Shown in pieces: positions 16,059 through 24,754 of a stretch of DNA of 59,493 nt. Under the pieces are notes generated by a model. That model saw nothing but the letters and a program-made list of their open reading frames with translations. It had not been told where the DNA came from and did not search any database. A program made the position numbers and the translations under genes. How positions within the stretch are numbered: position 1 is the first letter of the stretch; each line of letters begins with the position of its first letter. Origin of the DNA: QHWK01 sp035315685 (lineage in GTDB: Bacteria > Acidobacteriota > Vicinamibacteria > Vicinamibacterales > CAVVIG01); NCBI GenBank assembly GCA_035315685.1, contig DATFXR010000366.1, forward strand, positions 1 through 59,493, written 5' to 3'.

Positions 16059-19000
16059 GTGAAACGGTTCCTTTTCGCAGTGCTGATCCTCGCGTGGAGC
16101 CCGCGGGCGCTCGCCCTGAACCCTTCGCTGGACGTCAATCAGTACGCGCACACGGCGTGGAAGACCCGCGACGGGTTTGCGAAGGGACTGATCTATGCCA
16201 TCGCACAGACCAATGACGGCTATCTGTGGCTCGGAACCGACGTCGGACTATTCCACTTTGATGGCGTGAAGGTCGCTCGGTGGGAATCGGCCAACCAGAA
16301 GCTGCCTTCTGAAAACGTCTGGAGCTTGCTCGCCGCCCGCGACGGTACGCTCTGGATCGGGACGACTCGCGGGCTGGTTCGGTGGAACGGTCGAACGCTG
16401 GCACGCTACGAGGAAATGGACGGCCGACGGATCGGACCGCTTGTGGAGGATGACGATGGCGTCGTTTGGATCGGGAGCGAACGTGATGACGTCGGATGGC
16501 TGAGCACTTGCCGCGTCGAACGCGACCGGCTTCAATGCGGCGGCCCCGACGCTTCTGTCGTTTCCCTGTTCAAGGACAGCCGCGGGACAGTCTGGGCTGG
16601 GACGCTCGATCGCCGCGTGTGGCGGTTGAAACCGGGCCCAGCCGTGTTCTATCGGCTACCGAGCGATCTGGCCGACGTTCATGCGCTCTCGGAAGACGCC
16701 GATGGTTCGTTGTTGATCGCCACGTCTGGTGGCATCACCCGGCTGGCCGACGGCCGCATCGACATGAAGCTTCCGCTTCCGTCATCGATGCCATCCGCCA
16801 CTGCGCGCGTCATTCTCCGCGACAGAGACCACGGCCTGTGGATCGGAACCATAACGTCTGGCCTCCTGCACGTGCACGAGGGCATCACGGATGTGTACTC
16901 GCAGGCGGATGGGCTTTCGGGTGATCAAGTATCGAACGTTTTCGAGGACGTTGAGGGCAATATCTGGGTCGCGACCAGCGGCGGACTTGATCGATTTCGC
17001 GAGGGAGCGGGCGCGACAGTTACGGTTCGGCAAGGTCTGTCGAACTCGCGCGTGTCGGCGCTGGCTCCGTCGATGGATGGAAGCGTGTGGGCGACCAGTA
17101 TCGGCGCGGTGCTCAATTTCCGGAACGGCGAGACCACGATCTACCGCGAGCGAAGCGAAAGCCTCATGCGCCGCTCCCTCTTTCCTGACGGTCGGCTCGC
17201 GCGCGAGGTTTCGGCGGGATGGGCCGACCATCCCACGGCTGTGTTTCAAGATCGCAGAGGACGAACGTGGGTGGCTGTCCGTCGCGGCGTCGGGTATCTC
17301 GAAAACGATCGCCTCGTTTCAATCGAGGGCCTGCCTGGCGGATCCACACGAGCGATCGTCGAGGATAGCGAGCGGCTGTGGGTCGTCAACGACGAAGCAG
17401 GTGTGTTCGGTGTCTCGCCTGATGGACGGGGCGTGACGCCTTTACCGAGGGCTACTCTGAGTCGTCAGGACCCGATCACCGCCGCCGCCGCCGACGCGAG
17501 CCGCAAAGGCGTCTGGCTAGGCTTCATGAACGGTGGCGTCGTCTTCATCGTTGACGGCCGAGTCCAAGCCTCCTACGACACCTCGAAAGGACTGGGCGCC
17601 GGGACGGTGCGGCAGCTGTTCGCCGATGAAGACGCAACACTCTGGGCAGCGACAGCTCGCGGCGTAAGCCGGCTGAAGGACGGCCACGTGTCCACGCTGA
17701 CGCGGGAGAACGGGCTTCCTTGCGACATGATCCTTTGGCTGGTGCAGGACAACGACCGGGCGCTGTGGGTGACAAGTCCATGCGGCGTCACAAGGATCAC
17801 GCGCGACGAAATCGGTCGCTGGATTGAAAGAGGTGGGAGCGTTCGACTGACGACCTTCGACGACGCGGATGGAGTCAGAACGCCCGGAGATTTCTTCCCG
17901 TACACCGCTCCAACGGTCAAGTCTGCCGACGGACGGCTATGGTTCATCTCGCCCGACGGTCTCGGCGTCGTCGATCCGCGTCGCCTCGCCATCAACCCTC
18001 GTCCGCCGCCGGTGTACATCGAGCACGTCGTCGCGGATCGCAAGGCGTACGAGACCGCGTCTCCGTCAGGCGAGGCCATTCAGCTGCCGGCGCTGGTGCG
18101 CGATCTGGAGATCGACTACATCGCGCTGAGCCTCGTCGCGCCCGAGAAGAATCAGTTCCGCTACCAGCTCGAAGGCTACGACCGCGATTGGCAGGACGCC
18201 GGCAACCGTCGTCAGGCGTTCTATACGAATCTCCGGCCGGGCCGCTATCGGTTTCGGGTCATCGCGAGCAACAACAGCGGCGTGTGGAACGAAGCCGGCG
18301 CGGCGCGGGACTTCTCGATTGCACCCGCATACTACCAGACCAAATGGTTCCTAGCGCTGTCGGCTGCCATTGTGGGCGCAGTCGTCTGGGCTGCGCATCG
18401 CGTCCGACTCCGGATCGTCGAGCGACACGAGGGGGAGATCCGCGCGCTCAACGAGCGGCTGATGAAGGCGCAGGAGCAGGAGCGGATTCGGATCGCCGGT
18501 GAGTTGCACGACGGGGTGATGCAGCAGATGCTCGCCGTCACGATGATGCTGGGAACCGCGAAGCGCAAGGCTGCCGGTAATGAAGAGGCCCAGGCGTCGA
18601 TCGACAAGATTCAGCACAAGGTGATTCAGGCCGGGACCGAGATCCGCCAGCTGTCGCATGGTTTGCACCCGCCGCAGTTGCAGGACGCGGGGCTGCCCGG
18701 CGCGCTGCGCTCGTACTGCGAGCAGTTCGGCGCTGCGTCGAGCATCCTGGTGGCCTGTGACATCGACGAGCGCGCGCGCGACCTGTCGCGCGGCGCGGCG
18801 CTCGCGCTCTTCCGCATCACGCAGGAAGCGCTGGGCAACGCGGCGAAGCACGCGAAGGCGAAGCACATCAGCGTTCGCCTTGCGCGAACGAACGGGAGCG
18901 TGGCGCTGACGGTGTCGGACGATGGCGTCGGCTTCGACCGCGGCCGCCTCGGCACGTCCGGCGGGCTCGGGCTGGTGATGATGCGTGAGCGCGCGGGTCA

Positions 19001-19076
19001 GTTGAACGGGACGTTCGAGTTCGACAGCGCGCCCGGACGAGGCACGACAATCACCGTCGCCATTCCATTTCGATGA
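16059..19076 (+). CDS. Periplasmic beta-propeller sensor histidine kinase (copy 2)
   Basis: 1005 residues from GTG at 16059. An ATG at 16005 lies inside the receptor gene and would put 18 extra residues before the signal peptide VKRFLFAVLILAWSPRALA. The order is Reg_prop blades to about 640 (GYLWLGTDVGLFHFDGVK), Y_Y_Y, one membrane helix near 760-782, HisKA_3 with His817 in GELHDGVMQQM, and HATPase_c (EALGNAAKHAKAKHISVRLA, DDGVGFDRGRLG). Its stop overlaps the start of the next kinase (ATGA), so both are made together. It is closely similar to copies 1, 3 and 4, particularly in the kinase half. It lacks a receiver, so phosphotransfer to a separate regulator is expected. Confidence 0.92.
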   Translation: MKRFLFAVLILAWSPRALALNPSLDVNQYAHTAWKTRDGFAKGLIYAIAQTNDGYLWLGTDVGLFHFDGVKVARWESANQKLPSENVWSLLAARDGTLWIGTTRGLVRWNGRTLARYEEMDGRRIGPLVEDDDGVVWIGSERDDVGWLSTCRVERDRLQCGGPDASVVSLFKDSRGTVWAGTLDRRVWRLKPGPAVFYRLPSDLADVHALSEDADGSLLIATSGGITRLADGRIDMKLPLPSSMPSATARVILRDRDHGLWIGTITSGLLHVHEGITDVYSQADGLSGDQVSNVFEDVEGNIWVATSGGLDRFREGAGATVTVRQGLSNSRVSALAPSMDGSVWATSIGAVLNFRNGETTIYRERSESLMRRSLFPDGRLAREVSAGWADHPTAVFQDRRGRTWVAVRRGVGYLENDRLVSIEGLPGGSTRAIVEDSERLWVVNDEAGVFGVSPDGRGVTPLPRATLSRQDPITAAAADASRKGVWLGFMNGGVVFIVDGRVQASYDTSKGLGAGTVRQLFADEDATLWAATARGVSRLKDGHVSTLTRENGLPCDMILWLVQDNDRALWVTSPCGVTRITRDEIGRWIERGGSVRLTTFDDADGVRTPGDFFPYTAPTVKSADGRLWFISPDGLGVVDPRRLAINPRPPPVYIEHVVADRKAYETASPSGEAIQLPALVRDLEIDYIALSLVAPEKNQFRYQLEGYDRDWQDAGNRRQAFYTNLRPGRYRFRVIASNNSGVWNEAGAARDFSIAPAYYQTKWFLALSAAIVGAVVWAAHRVRLRIVERHEGEIRALNERLMKAQEQERIRIAGELHDGVMQQMLAVTMMLGTAKRKAAGNEEAQASIDKIQHKVIQAGTEIRQLSHGLHPPQLQDAGLPGALRSYCEQFGAASSILVACDIDERARDLSRGAALALFRITQEALGNAAKHAKAKHISVRLARTNGSVALTVSDDGVGFDRGRLGTSGGLGLVMMRERAGQLNGTFEFDSAPGRGTTITVAIPFR

Positions 19077-21751
19077 TCGCACGCCGCATCGTCCTGGCGG
19101 CGGCCCTGCTCGCGTGGTGCCGGTCCGCGCTCGCGCTGAACCCGTCTCTAGACGTCAGCCAATACGCGCACGCGTCGTGGAAGGTCAGCGACGGCTTCAC
19201 GCGAGGAATGATCCTGGCGATTGCGCAGACACCGGACGGATATCTGTGGCTGGGCACAGAGACCGGCCTGTTGCGCTTCGACGGCGTGAAAAGCACCGCG
19301 TGGCATCCGCCGTCGAATCAACACCTGCCCTCGGATTACGTCCAATCTCTGTTGGCCACGCCCGACGGGACGTTGTGGATTGGATTGAACCGCGGACTCG
19401 CGAGCTGGGACGGTCGCTCGCTCACCGTGTACGACCGTTTCGCGGGCCGTTACATCGGCAAAATGCTCAGGGATCGTGACGGCGCGCTCTGGGTGACCAA
19501 CGGGCGCGGGCCGACCTGGATGCTCTGTCGGATGCAGCGCACGAGCATCGGTTGCTTCGGCGAGGACGGTGGTCCAGGCGTCGGCGCAATCGGTCTCCAT
19601 GAAGGTCGCGACGGCACGCTGTGGGTCGGCACCCCCGACGGTGTCTGGCGGTGGAAACCCGGCGAACCGCGGTTATATCCGATGGGACGTAAACAGAGTG
19701 GACTCCACGACGGCTTATACGACGCCGACGATGGCTCGTTGCGCGTCGTCACCGCGACCGGGATAAGTAGCGTGGCGGATGGGGAAGTGACGGAGGCGTT
19801 TCCGTTTTCGGCGACGATTGGGGCGTCCAATCCACGAAGAGCGCTCCGCGACCGAGACGGCGGTGTCTGGGTGTCGACCTCGTCAGGCGTCGTCCATGTA
19901 CACGAGGGCGTCGTTGATGTGCTTACCAAGGCCGACGGACTCTCGGGCGATCTCGTCCACCAGCTCTTCGAAGACCGCGAAGGCAACGTGTGGGTGATCA
20001 CACGCGGCGGGCTCGATCGCTTCAGCGAGGCGGTCGGCGCCGTGGTGTCCGGCCGGCAAGGACTTGCGAACGACCTCGTCGATTCAGTGCTCGCATCGAG
20101 GGACGACAGCATCTGGGCGGCGACAACGGCCGGCTTGCAGCGCCTTCGTCCGGGCTCGCCGATCCGGTATCCGGCGCGCGGCGTCACGTCGATATTCGAG
20201 GATCGAGCCGGCAGGATCTGGGCGGGAGCCGACCGTGGCGTCGGGTTCATCGAGACCGGACGCTTCGTAGACGTGGCCAGCTTGCCTGGCGGCCTCACGC
20301 GCGCGATTGTCGAAGACAGTCGTTACGTGTGGGTCATCAATCAGGCCGGGATCTTTCGAGTGTCGCCCGATGCGCATCTCGTCGAGTCTGTCGAGTGGCA
20401 TCAACCTGTCGTCACTGCGGCAGCCGCCGATCCAGGAAAGAGCGGAGTCTGGCTCGGCTTCGACACAAAAGGAATTGCCTACTACGTGGACGGCCGTATC
20501 CGGGAAGGGCATTCTCCGGCTGATGGACTTGGGCACGGTACCGTGCGCTGGCTATCCCTCGAGGCCGACGGCACGCTGTGGATTGCCACCGAAGGCGGAC
20601 TGAGCCGACTGCGAAACGGTCGCGTCGTGACGTGGGATCGCCAGAACGGCCTGCCTTGCGACATCATTTTGTGGGTAGTCGACGATGGCCTCGGCTCGCT
20701 GTGGCTGTCCACGAACTGCGGCATCGCCCGTATCAAGAAGGCCGAGCTCGGCGATTCGATCGGCGCGGTGCACCCGACGATGTTCGACAGCACCGATGGT
20801 GTCAGGGCATATCTGAGTCAGAATCGGTTTCGCTACAAGCTCGAAGGGTACGACAGCGACTGGCAGGACGCCGGCAATCGGCGGCAGGCGTTCTACGGCC
20901 ATCTGCCGCCGGGGAATTACCGGTTCCGCGTCATCGCCAGCAACAACAGCGGCGTCTGGAACGAGACGGGAGCCTCTATCGACATCTCCATCCCGCCGGC
21001 GTACTACCAGACGACGTGGTTTGCTGCGCTTGTCGGCAGCCTGGTGCTCGCGCTCGTGTGGGGCACACATCGCGTCCGGTTTCGCATCGTCGAGCGGCAT
21101 GAGCGGGAGATCAGCGCGCTGAACGAGCGCCTGATGAAGGCACAGGAGCAGGAACGGATTCGCATCGCCGGCGAGCTGCACGACGGCGTGATGCAGCAGA
21201 TGCTCGCGCTGACGATGATGCTCGGCACGGCAAAGCGGAAGATCGCCAGCAACCCCACCGAAGCCGAGGCGTCGATCGAGAAGATCCAGCAGAAGGTGAT
21301 CCAGGCCGGCACGGACATCCGTCAGCTGTCGCACGGGTTGCACCCGCCGCTGCTGCAGGACGAAGGGCTGCCCGGCGCGCTGCGCTCGTACCGCGAGCAG
21401 TTCGGCACGGCGTCGGGCATCGCCATCGACTGCACGCTCGACGAGAGCGCGCGCGACTTGTCGCGCGGCGCCGCGCTCGCGCTGTTCCGCATCACGCAGG
21501 AAGCTCTCGGCAATGCGGCGAAGCACGCGAAAGCGAAGCACATCAGCATTCGGCTCGCGCGGACGAACGGCACCATCGCGCTGACGGTGTCGGACGATGG
21601 CGTCGGCTTCGACCGCAGCCGCCTCGGCACGTCGGGCGGGCTCGGACTCGTAATAATGCGCGAACGGGCGGGGCAGTTGAACGGGACGTTCGAGTTCGAC
21701 AGCGCACACGGACGCGGCACCACGATTCGCGTGGTGGTGCCGTTTCGATGA
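19073..21751 (+). CDS. Propeller sensor histidine kinase (copy 3), internally deleted between propeller and Y_Y_Y
   Basis: 892 residues, overlapping the previous kinase by ATGA. The signal peptide ends at RSALA, Reg_prop blades run to about 580, and then DGVRAYLSQNRFRYKLEGYD appears where copies 2 and 4 have about 90 residues between DGVR and FRY. The missing part is the last blade, the linker (LVRDLEIDYIALSL in copy 2) and the first strand of Y_Y_Y. The frame is kept and the kinase half is intact: His703 in GELHDGVMQQM, and HATPase_c with DDGVGFDRSRLG and GLGLVIMRERA. It may be signal-blind or constitutive, or form a mixed dimer with copy 2. It ends 5 bp before the convergent FixJ-type gene. 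Confidence 0.9.
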   Translation: MIARRIVLAAALLAWCRSALALNPSLDVSQYAHASWKVSDGFTRGMILAIAQTPDGYLWLGTETGLLRFDGVKSTAWHPPSNQHLPSDYVQSLLATPDGTLWIGLNRGLASWDGRSLTVYDRFAGRYIGKMLRDRDGALWVTNGRGPTWMLCRMQRTSIGCFGEDGGPGVGAIGLHEGRDGTLWVGTPDGVWRWKPGEPRLYPMGRKQSGLHDGLYDADDGSLRVVTATGISSVADGEVTEAFPFSATIGASNPRRALRDRDGGVWVSTSSGVVHVHEGVVDVLTKADGLSGDLVHQLFEDREGNVWVITRGGLDRFSEAVGAVVSGRQGLANDLVDSVLASRDDSIWAATTAGLQRLRPGSPIRYPARGVTSIFEDRAGRIWAGADRGVGFIETGRFVDVASLPGGLTRAIVEDSRYVWVINQAGIFRVSPDAHLVESVEWHQPVVTAAAADPGKSGVWLGFDTKGIAYYVDGRIREGHSPADGLGHGTVRWLSLEADGTLWIATEGGLSRLRNGRVVTWDRQNGLPCDIILWVVDDGLGSLWLSTNCGIARIKKAELGDSIGAVHPTMFDSTDGVRAYLSQNRFRYKLEGYDSDWQDAGNRRQAFYGHLPPGNYRFRVIASNNSGVWNETGASIDISIPPAYYQTTWFAALVGSLVLALVWGTHRVRFRIVERHEREISALNERLMKAQEQERIRIAGELHDGVMQQMLALTMMLGTAKRKIASNPTEAEASIEKIQQKVIQAGTDIRQLSHGLHPPLLQDEGLPGALRSYREQFGTASGIAIDCTLDESARDLSRGAALALFRITQEALGNAAKHAKAKHISIRLARTNGTIALTVSDDGVGFDRSRLGTSGGLGLVIMRERAGQLNGTFEFDSAHGRGTTIRVVVPFR

Positions 21752-21756
21752 CGACG

Positions 21757-22428
21757 CTACGCCTGTGCTCTCAGGCCGAGGCGGCCCGCCATCCTGACGA
21801 GATCGGCCAGCGAGTCGGCCTTCATCTTCCGCATCACCTGACCGCGGTGCGCCTTCACGGTAATCTCGCTGATGCCGAGCTCTCCGCCGACCTGCTTGTT
21901 CAGCAGACCAGACACGACCAGCTTCATCACGTCACGCTCGCGCGGGGTGAGCGACTCGTGGCAGGACCGCAGCGCTTCCATCTCCGAATCGCGGCGCTGC
22001 GTCGCGCGGCTGCGGTCGATCGCATGCTCGATCGCGGCCACCAGCACACCGTCGTTGAACGGCTTGGTGAGGAATTCGACGGCGCCCGCCTTCATCGCCC
22101 GCACGGTCATCGGCACGTCTCCGTAGCCGGTGATGAAGATGATCGGCATGTCGGTCCGCGCGGCGAGCTGCTGCTGCAGCTCCAGGCCGCTCAGCCCCGG
22201 GATCCTCACGTCGAGCACGAGACAGCAGGGAACCGTGGCGCGCTGGCGCGACAGGAAGTCGCGCGCCGAGGCGAACGTCTCGGATCGCCAGCCGGCGCTC
22301 GTGATCAGGAGTTCCAGCGATTCGCGCACCGAGATGTCGTCGTCGACCACGAAGACAACCGGCGTCAGGGAGTTCATGGCCGTGAGGCTCGCAGCATTCG
22401 CCTGCCGTGAGACGGTGTCTGGAAACAT
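21757..22428 (-). CDS. FixJ-type response regulator (receiver + LuxR HTH), copy A
   Basis: 223 residues from the ATG at 22428; a start at 22506 would lie inside the upstream receiver gene, and a shorter start at 22377 is also possible. The receiver domain has VVFVVDDDISVRESLELL, the phospho-acceptor Asp in CLVLDVRIPGLSG, and the switch Thr and Lys in FITGYGD and FLTKPF. The C-terminal LuxR HTH is LTPRERDVMKLVVSGLLNKQ ... GISEITVKAHRGQVMRKM. FixJ/StyR/NodW-type proteins are transcription activators phosphorylated by PAS-type kinases. It is co-directional with the receiver just upstream, and the two are nearly a duplicate of the pair at 23.67-24.75 kb. It is a candidate binder of the recurrent palindrome. 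Confidence 0.92.
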   Translation of the reverse strand: MFPDTVSRQANAASLTAMNSLTPVVFVVDDDISVRESLELLITSAGWRSETFASARDFLSRQRATVPCCLVLDVRIPGLSGLELQQQLAARTDMPIIFITGYGDVPMTVRAMKAGAVEFLTKPFNDGVLVAAIEHAIDRSRATQRRDSEMEALRSCHESLTPRERDVMKLVVSGLLNKQVGGELGISEITVKAHRGQVMRKMKADSLADLVRMAGRLGLRAQA

Positions 22429-22442
22429 GTCATTACCCTCGC

Positions 22443-22811
22443 TCAGCCCAACGCTGCCTTCATCGCGTCGATCAGCTCGGTGTCGCTGAACGGCTTGAAC
22501 AAACACGCCACTGCGCCCATCGCGACGAGGCGGGGACGCAGCGACGCGTCACCCTGCGCGGTGATGAAGACGATCGGGATCGCATCGCCCCGCCGGATCA
22601 GCTCCCGCTGGAGATCGGGCCCGCTCATACCGGGCAGTCCGACGTCGAGAATCAGGCAGTCAGTCGTGCCCGGCGTGTCCGACTCGAGAAAGGCCTCCGC
22701 CGACGGAAACGCTGTGGCGGCAAAACCGGACTGCTCGAGCAAATCAGGCAGCGACTCCCGCACCGATTCGCTGTCGTCGACGATTGCCACCCGCGGGCGC
22801 TTGTCCATCAC
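22443..22811 (-). CDS. Single-domain response regulator (CheY-like receiver), copy A
   Basis: 122 residues, receiver only: VAIVDDSESVRESLPDLLEQ (acidic pocket), LILDVGLPGMSG (phospho-Asp), VFITAQGD (switch Thr) and CLFKPF (Lys). It has no output domain, so it probably acts as a phosphate sink or shuttle between a kinase and the FixJ-type regulator that follows 14 bp downstream, as in FixL/FixJ-type cascades with extra receivers. Two adjacent ATG codons could start it. A minus-oriented recurrent promoter element lies about 90 bp upstream (22901-22925). It is closely similar to the receiver at 24383-24754. Confidence 0.92.
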   Translation of the reverse strand: MMDKRPRVAIVDDSESVRESLPDLLEQSGFAATAFPSAEAFLESDTPGTTDCLILDVGLPGMSGPDLQRELIRRGDAIPIVFITAQGDASLRPRLVAMGAVACLFKPFSDTELIDAMKAALG

Positions 22812-22900
22812 GAAGCCTTCAATTCAGGGTACGCATACCGAGCTCGCAGGGGGCGGCGAATCGGGACTCGTGGGCCAAGCATGCGCCGACCCGCTCCGTC

Positions 22901-22981
22901 AGGTCTATAAGACCTTGGTATTGGCCGTAGTGCGCCCGATACGTTCGTCTAATGGATTCGTTGTCCGGTGTCTGGTGTCAT
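22901..22981. promoter_or_regulatory. Divergent recurrent promoter elements between receiver A and the Dps-like gene
   Basis: Minus orientation: CAATACCAAGGTCTTATAGA with TAGACC at the -35 place and CATGCT 18 bp later, directed to the receiver/FixJ pair. Plus orientation: CGATACGTTCGTCTAATGGA (22937-22956), -35-like TGGATT at 22953-22958, a spacer of exactly 17, -10-like TGTCAT at 22976-22981, and the Dps-like ATG at 23024. The regulator pair and the stress gene would thus share control. Confidence 0.65.
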
Positions 22982-23023
22982 GGCAGGGACGAGATCCGGC
23001 ATCAGCCACGGAGGAAGAGTGCC

Positions 23024-23611
23024 ATGAAGACGCTTGACGCGGACACGATCATCGCGCGGGCCACGCCGCTCGCGCATCAGCAGGCGCACGAGATTCAGCC
23101 GTTCGGCCATGTCGTCCGGATGCCAATTGCCCTGTCGGAAACCGCCTGCAGGGAGGCGGTCGACAATCTCAATCAGCTGCTGGCCGACACGACGACGCTG
23201 CGGGACTTGTACAAGAAGCATCACTGGCAGGTGGCGGGTCCCACGTTCTACCAGCTGCACCTGCTGTTCGACAAACACTACGAGCAGCAGACCGAACTGG
23301 TCGACGCGATCGCCGAGCGCATTCAGCTGCTCGGCGGCATCAGCATCGCGATGGCGCACGACGTCGCCGAGACGACGCTGGTTCCGAGGCCGCCGAAGGG
23401 CCGCGAGGAGGTGCCGGTCCAGATCTCACGCCTGTTGCACGCCCACGAAATCATCCTGAAAGAAGCCCGCGCGATGGCGCAGCGCGCCGCCGCGGCCGGA
23501 GACGACGGGACGAACGACCTGCTGGTCAGCAACGTCATCCGCACGAACGAACTGCAGGTCTGGTTCGTGGCCGAACACGTCGTCGACATGCCGCTGGTCC
23601 ACGCGGTGTGA
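23024..23611 (+). CDS. Dps/ferritin-like DNA-protection protein
   Basis: 195 residues from the ATG at 23024, preceded by GGAGGAAGAG. A start at 22952 would lie inside the promoter element. The ferritin-like four-helix pattern of Dps is clear: LNQLLADTTTLRDLYKKHHW then QVAGPTFYQLHLLFDKHYEQ, the ferroxidase-site signature with His in KHHWQV and the DKHYEQ helix, then ELVDAIAERIQLLGG and a last helix ending EHVVDMPLVHA. Dps proteins oxidise and store iron and shield DNA in stationary phase or oxidative stress. The N-terminal extension of about 40 residues could bind DNA. It sits between two duplicated regulator pairs and has the recurrent promoter, suggesting it is a target of that system. Confidence 0.88.
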   Translation: MKTLDADTIIARATPLAHQQAHEIQPFGHVVRMPIALSETACREAVDNLNQLLADTTTLRDLYKKHHWQVAGPTFYQLHLLFDKHYEQQTELVDAIAERIQLLGGISIAMAHDVAETTLVPRPPKGREEVPVQISRLLHAHEIILKEARAMAQRAAAAGDDGTNDLLVSNVIRTNELQVWFVAEHVVDMPLVHAV

Positions 23612-23627
23612 TCATGAACATCGACGG

Positions 23628-23660
23628 CTATTGGACGAACGTGTCGGCGATCCGTAGGTA
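23628..23660 (-). promoter_or_regulatory. Orphan copy of the recurrent element in a convergent gap
   Basis: On the minus strand this reads CGCCGACACGTTCGTCCAAT with AGCC after it, a clear match to the operator half and the -35 region, but there is no -10-like hexamer at 17-18 bp. It points into the 3' end of the Dps-like gene, and the other neighbour is the 3' end of FixJ copy B. It therefore has no gene to serve and is probably left from a deleted gene or from the duplication of the regulator pair. Confidence 0.5.
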
Positions 23661-23665
23661 GGGCG

Positions 23666-24292
23666 TCAGGACCTGGACGCGGCGCTCAGGCCCAGGCGCG
23701 CGGCCATCGTCACGAGATCGGGCAGCGAGTCGGCCTTCATTTTGCGCATCACCTGCCCTCGATGCGCCTTGACGGTGATCTCGCTGATGCCGAGCTCGCC
23801 GCCGACCTGCTTGTTCAAGAGCCCCGCCACGACCAGTGCCATCACCTCGCGCTCGCGCTGGGTGAGCGAGGCGTAGCTGTCGCGCAGCGCATGCAGCTCC
23901 GACTCGTGCTGAAGGGCGGCGCGACTCCGCTCGATGGCGTGACGGATGGCATCCAGCAGCACGTCGGCCTTGAACGGCTTGGTCAGGAATTCGACGGCGC
24001 CGGCCTTCATCGCCCGCACGGTCATCGGCACGTCGCCGTAGCCGGTGATGAAGATGATCGGCATCTCGGTCCGCTCGGCCAGCTGCTGCTGCAGTTCGAG
24101 GCCGTTCAGCCCCGGCAGCGACACGTCGAGCACCAGACAGCAGGGGACAGTGACACGCGGGCGCGACAGGAAATCCTTCGCGGACTCGAACGTTTCGGCC
24201 TTCCAGCCGGCGGACTTGACGAGCAGTTCCAGCGACTCGCGCACCGAAATGTCGTCGTCGACGACGAACACGATGGCGGTCGCATCTGGCAT
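23666..24292 (-). CDS. FixJ-type response regulator (receiver + LuxR HTH), copy B
   Basis: 208 residues from the ATG at 24292, chosen for the GAGGT ribosome site 6 nt upstream; a start at 24370 would add 26 atypical residues. The receiver is VFVVDDDISVRESLELLVKS, CLVLDVSLPGLNG, FITGYGD and FLTKPF. The LuxR HTH is LTQREREVMALVVAGLLNKQ ... GISEITVKAHRGQVMRKMKA. The HTH recognition region is almost identical to copy A, so both should bind the same sites. It is the third gene of an operon with the PAS kinase and receiver B. Phosphorylation by that kinase is the natural prediction. Confidence 0.92.
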   Translation of the reverse strand: MPDATAIVFVVDDDISVRESLELLVKSAGWKAETFESAKDFLSRPRVTVPCCLVLDVSLPGLNGLELQQQLAERTEMPIIFITGYGDVPMTVRAMKAGAVEFLTKPFKADVLLDAIRHAIERSRAALQHESELHALRDSYASLTQREREVMALVVAGLLNKQVGGELGISEITVKAHRGQVMRKMKADSLPDLVTMAARLGLSAASRS

Positions 24293-24382
24293 GTTGACGA
24301 CCTCGATCCCTCCGGCGGGAGTCGACGCGCGCTCAGTATAGGATCCGTGCGGGGCGCCGCGTGTAAACATCGCCTCCGCCCG

Positions 24383-24754
24383 CTACCTCATCTGCAGTGC
24401 GGCGTTGACCGCGTCAAGCAATACGGTATCGGTGAATGGTTTGAAGAGGCAGGCCGCGGCACCGCTCGCAAGCAGGCGCGGTCGGAGCGAGGCGTCGCCC
24501 TGCGCGGTAATGAACACGATCGGCACCCGCCGCCCCTGGCGTTTCAGCTCCAGTTGAAGATCCGGACCGCTCATGCCCGGCAGGCCGACGTCGAGCACCA
24601 GGCAGCTCGTTTCGTCGACCGCGTCGGACGCGAGGAATTCCTCCGCGGATGCGAACGCCTGCACGTCGAAGCCGACATGCCGCAGGAGGTCGGGCAGCGA
24701 CTCGCGCACCGACTCGCTGTCGTCGACCACCGAGACCAGAGAAGGCTTGTCCAT
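24383..24754 (-). CDS. Single-domain response regulator (CheY-like receiver), copy B
   Basis: 123 residues, receiver only: VSVVDDSESVRESLPDLLRH, CLVLDVGLPGMSG with the phospho-Asp, VFITAQGD, and CLFKPF with the conserved Lys. The ATG overlaps the stop of the PAS kinase gene by one base (TGATG), so it is translationally coupled to the kinase; the FixJ copy B gene follows 90 bp downstream. It closely matches receiver A in sequence and position before a FixJ gene. A role as shuttle or sink in a branched phosphorelay is inferred. Confidence 0.92.
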   Translation of the reverse strand: MDKPSLVSVVDDSESVRESLPDLLRHVGFDVQAFASAEEFLASDAVDETSCLVLDVGLPGMSGPDLQLELKRQGRRVPIVFITAQGDASLRPRLLASGAAACLFKPFTDTVLLDAVNAALQMR

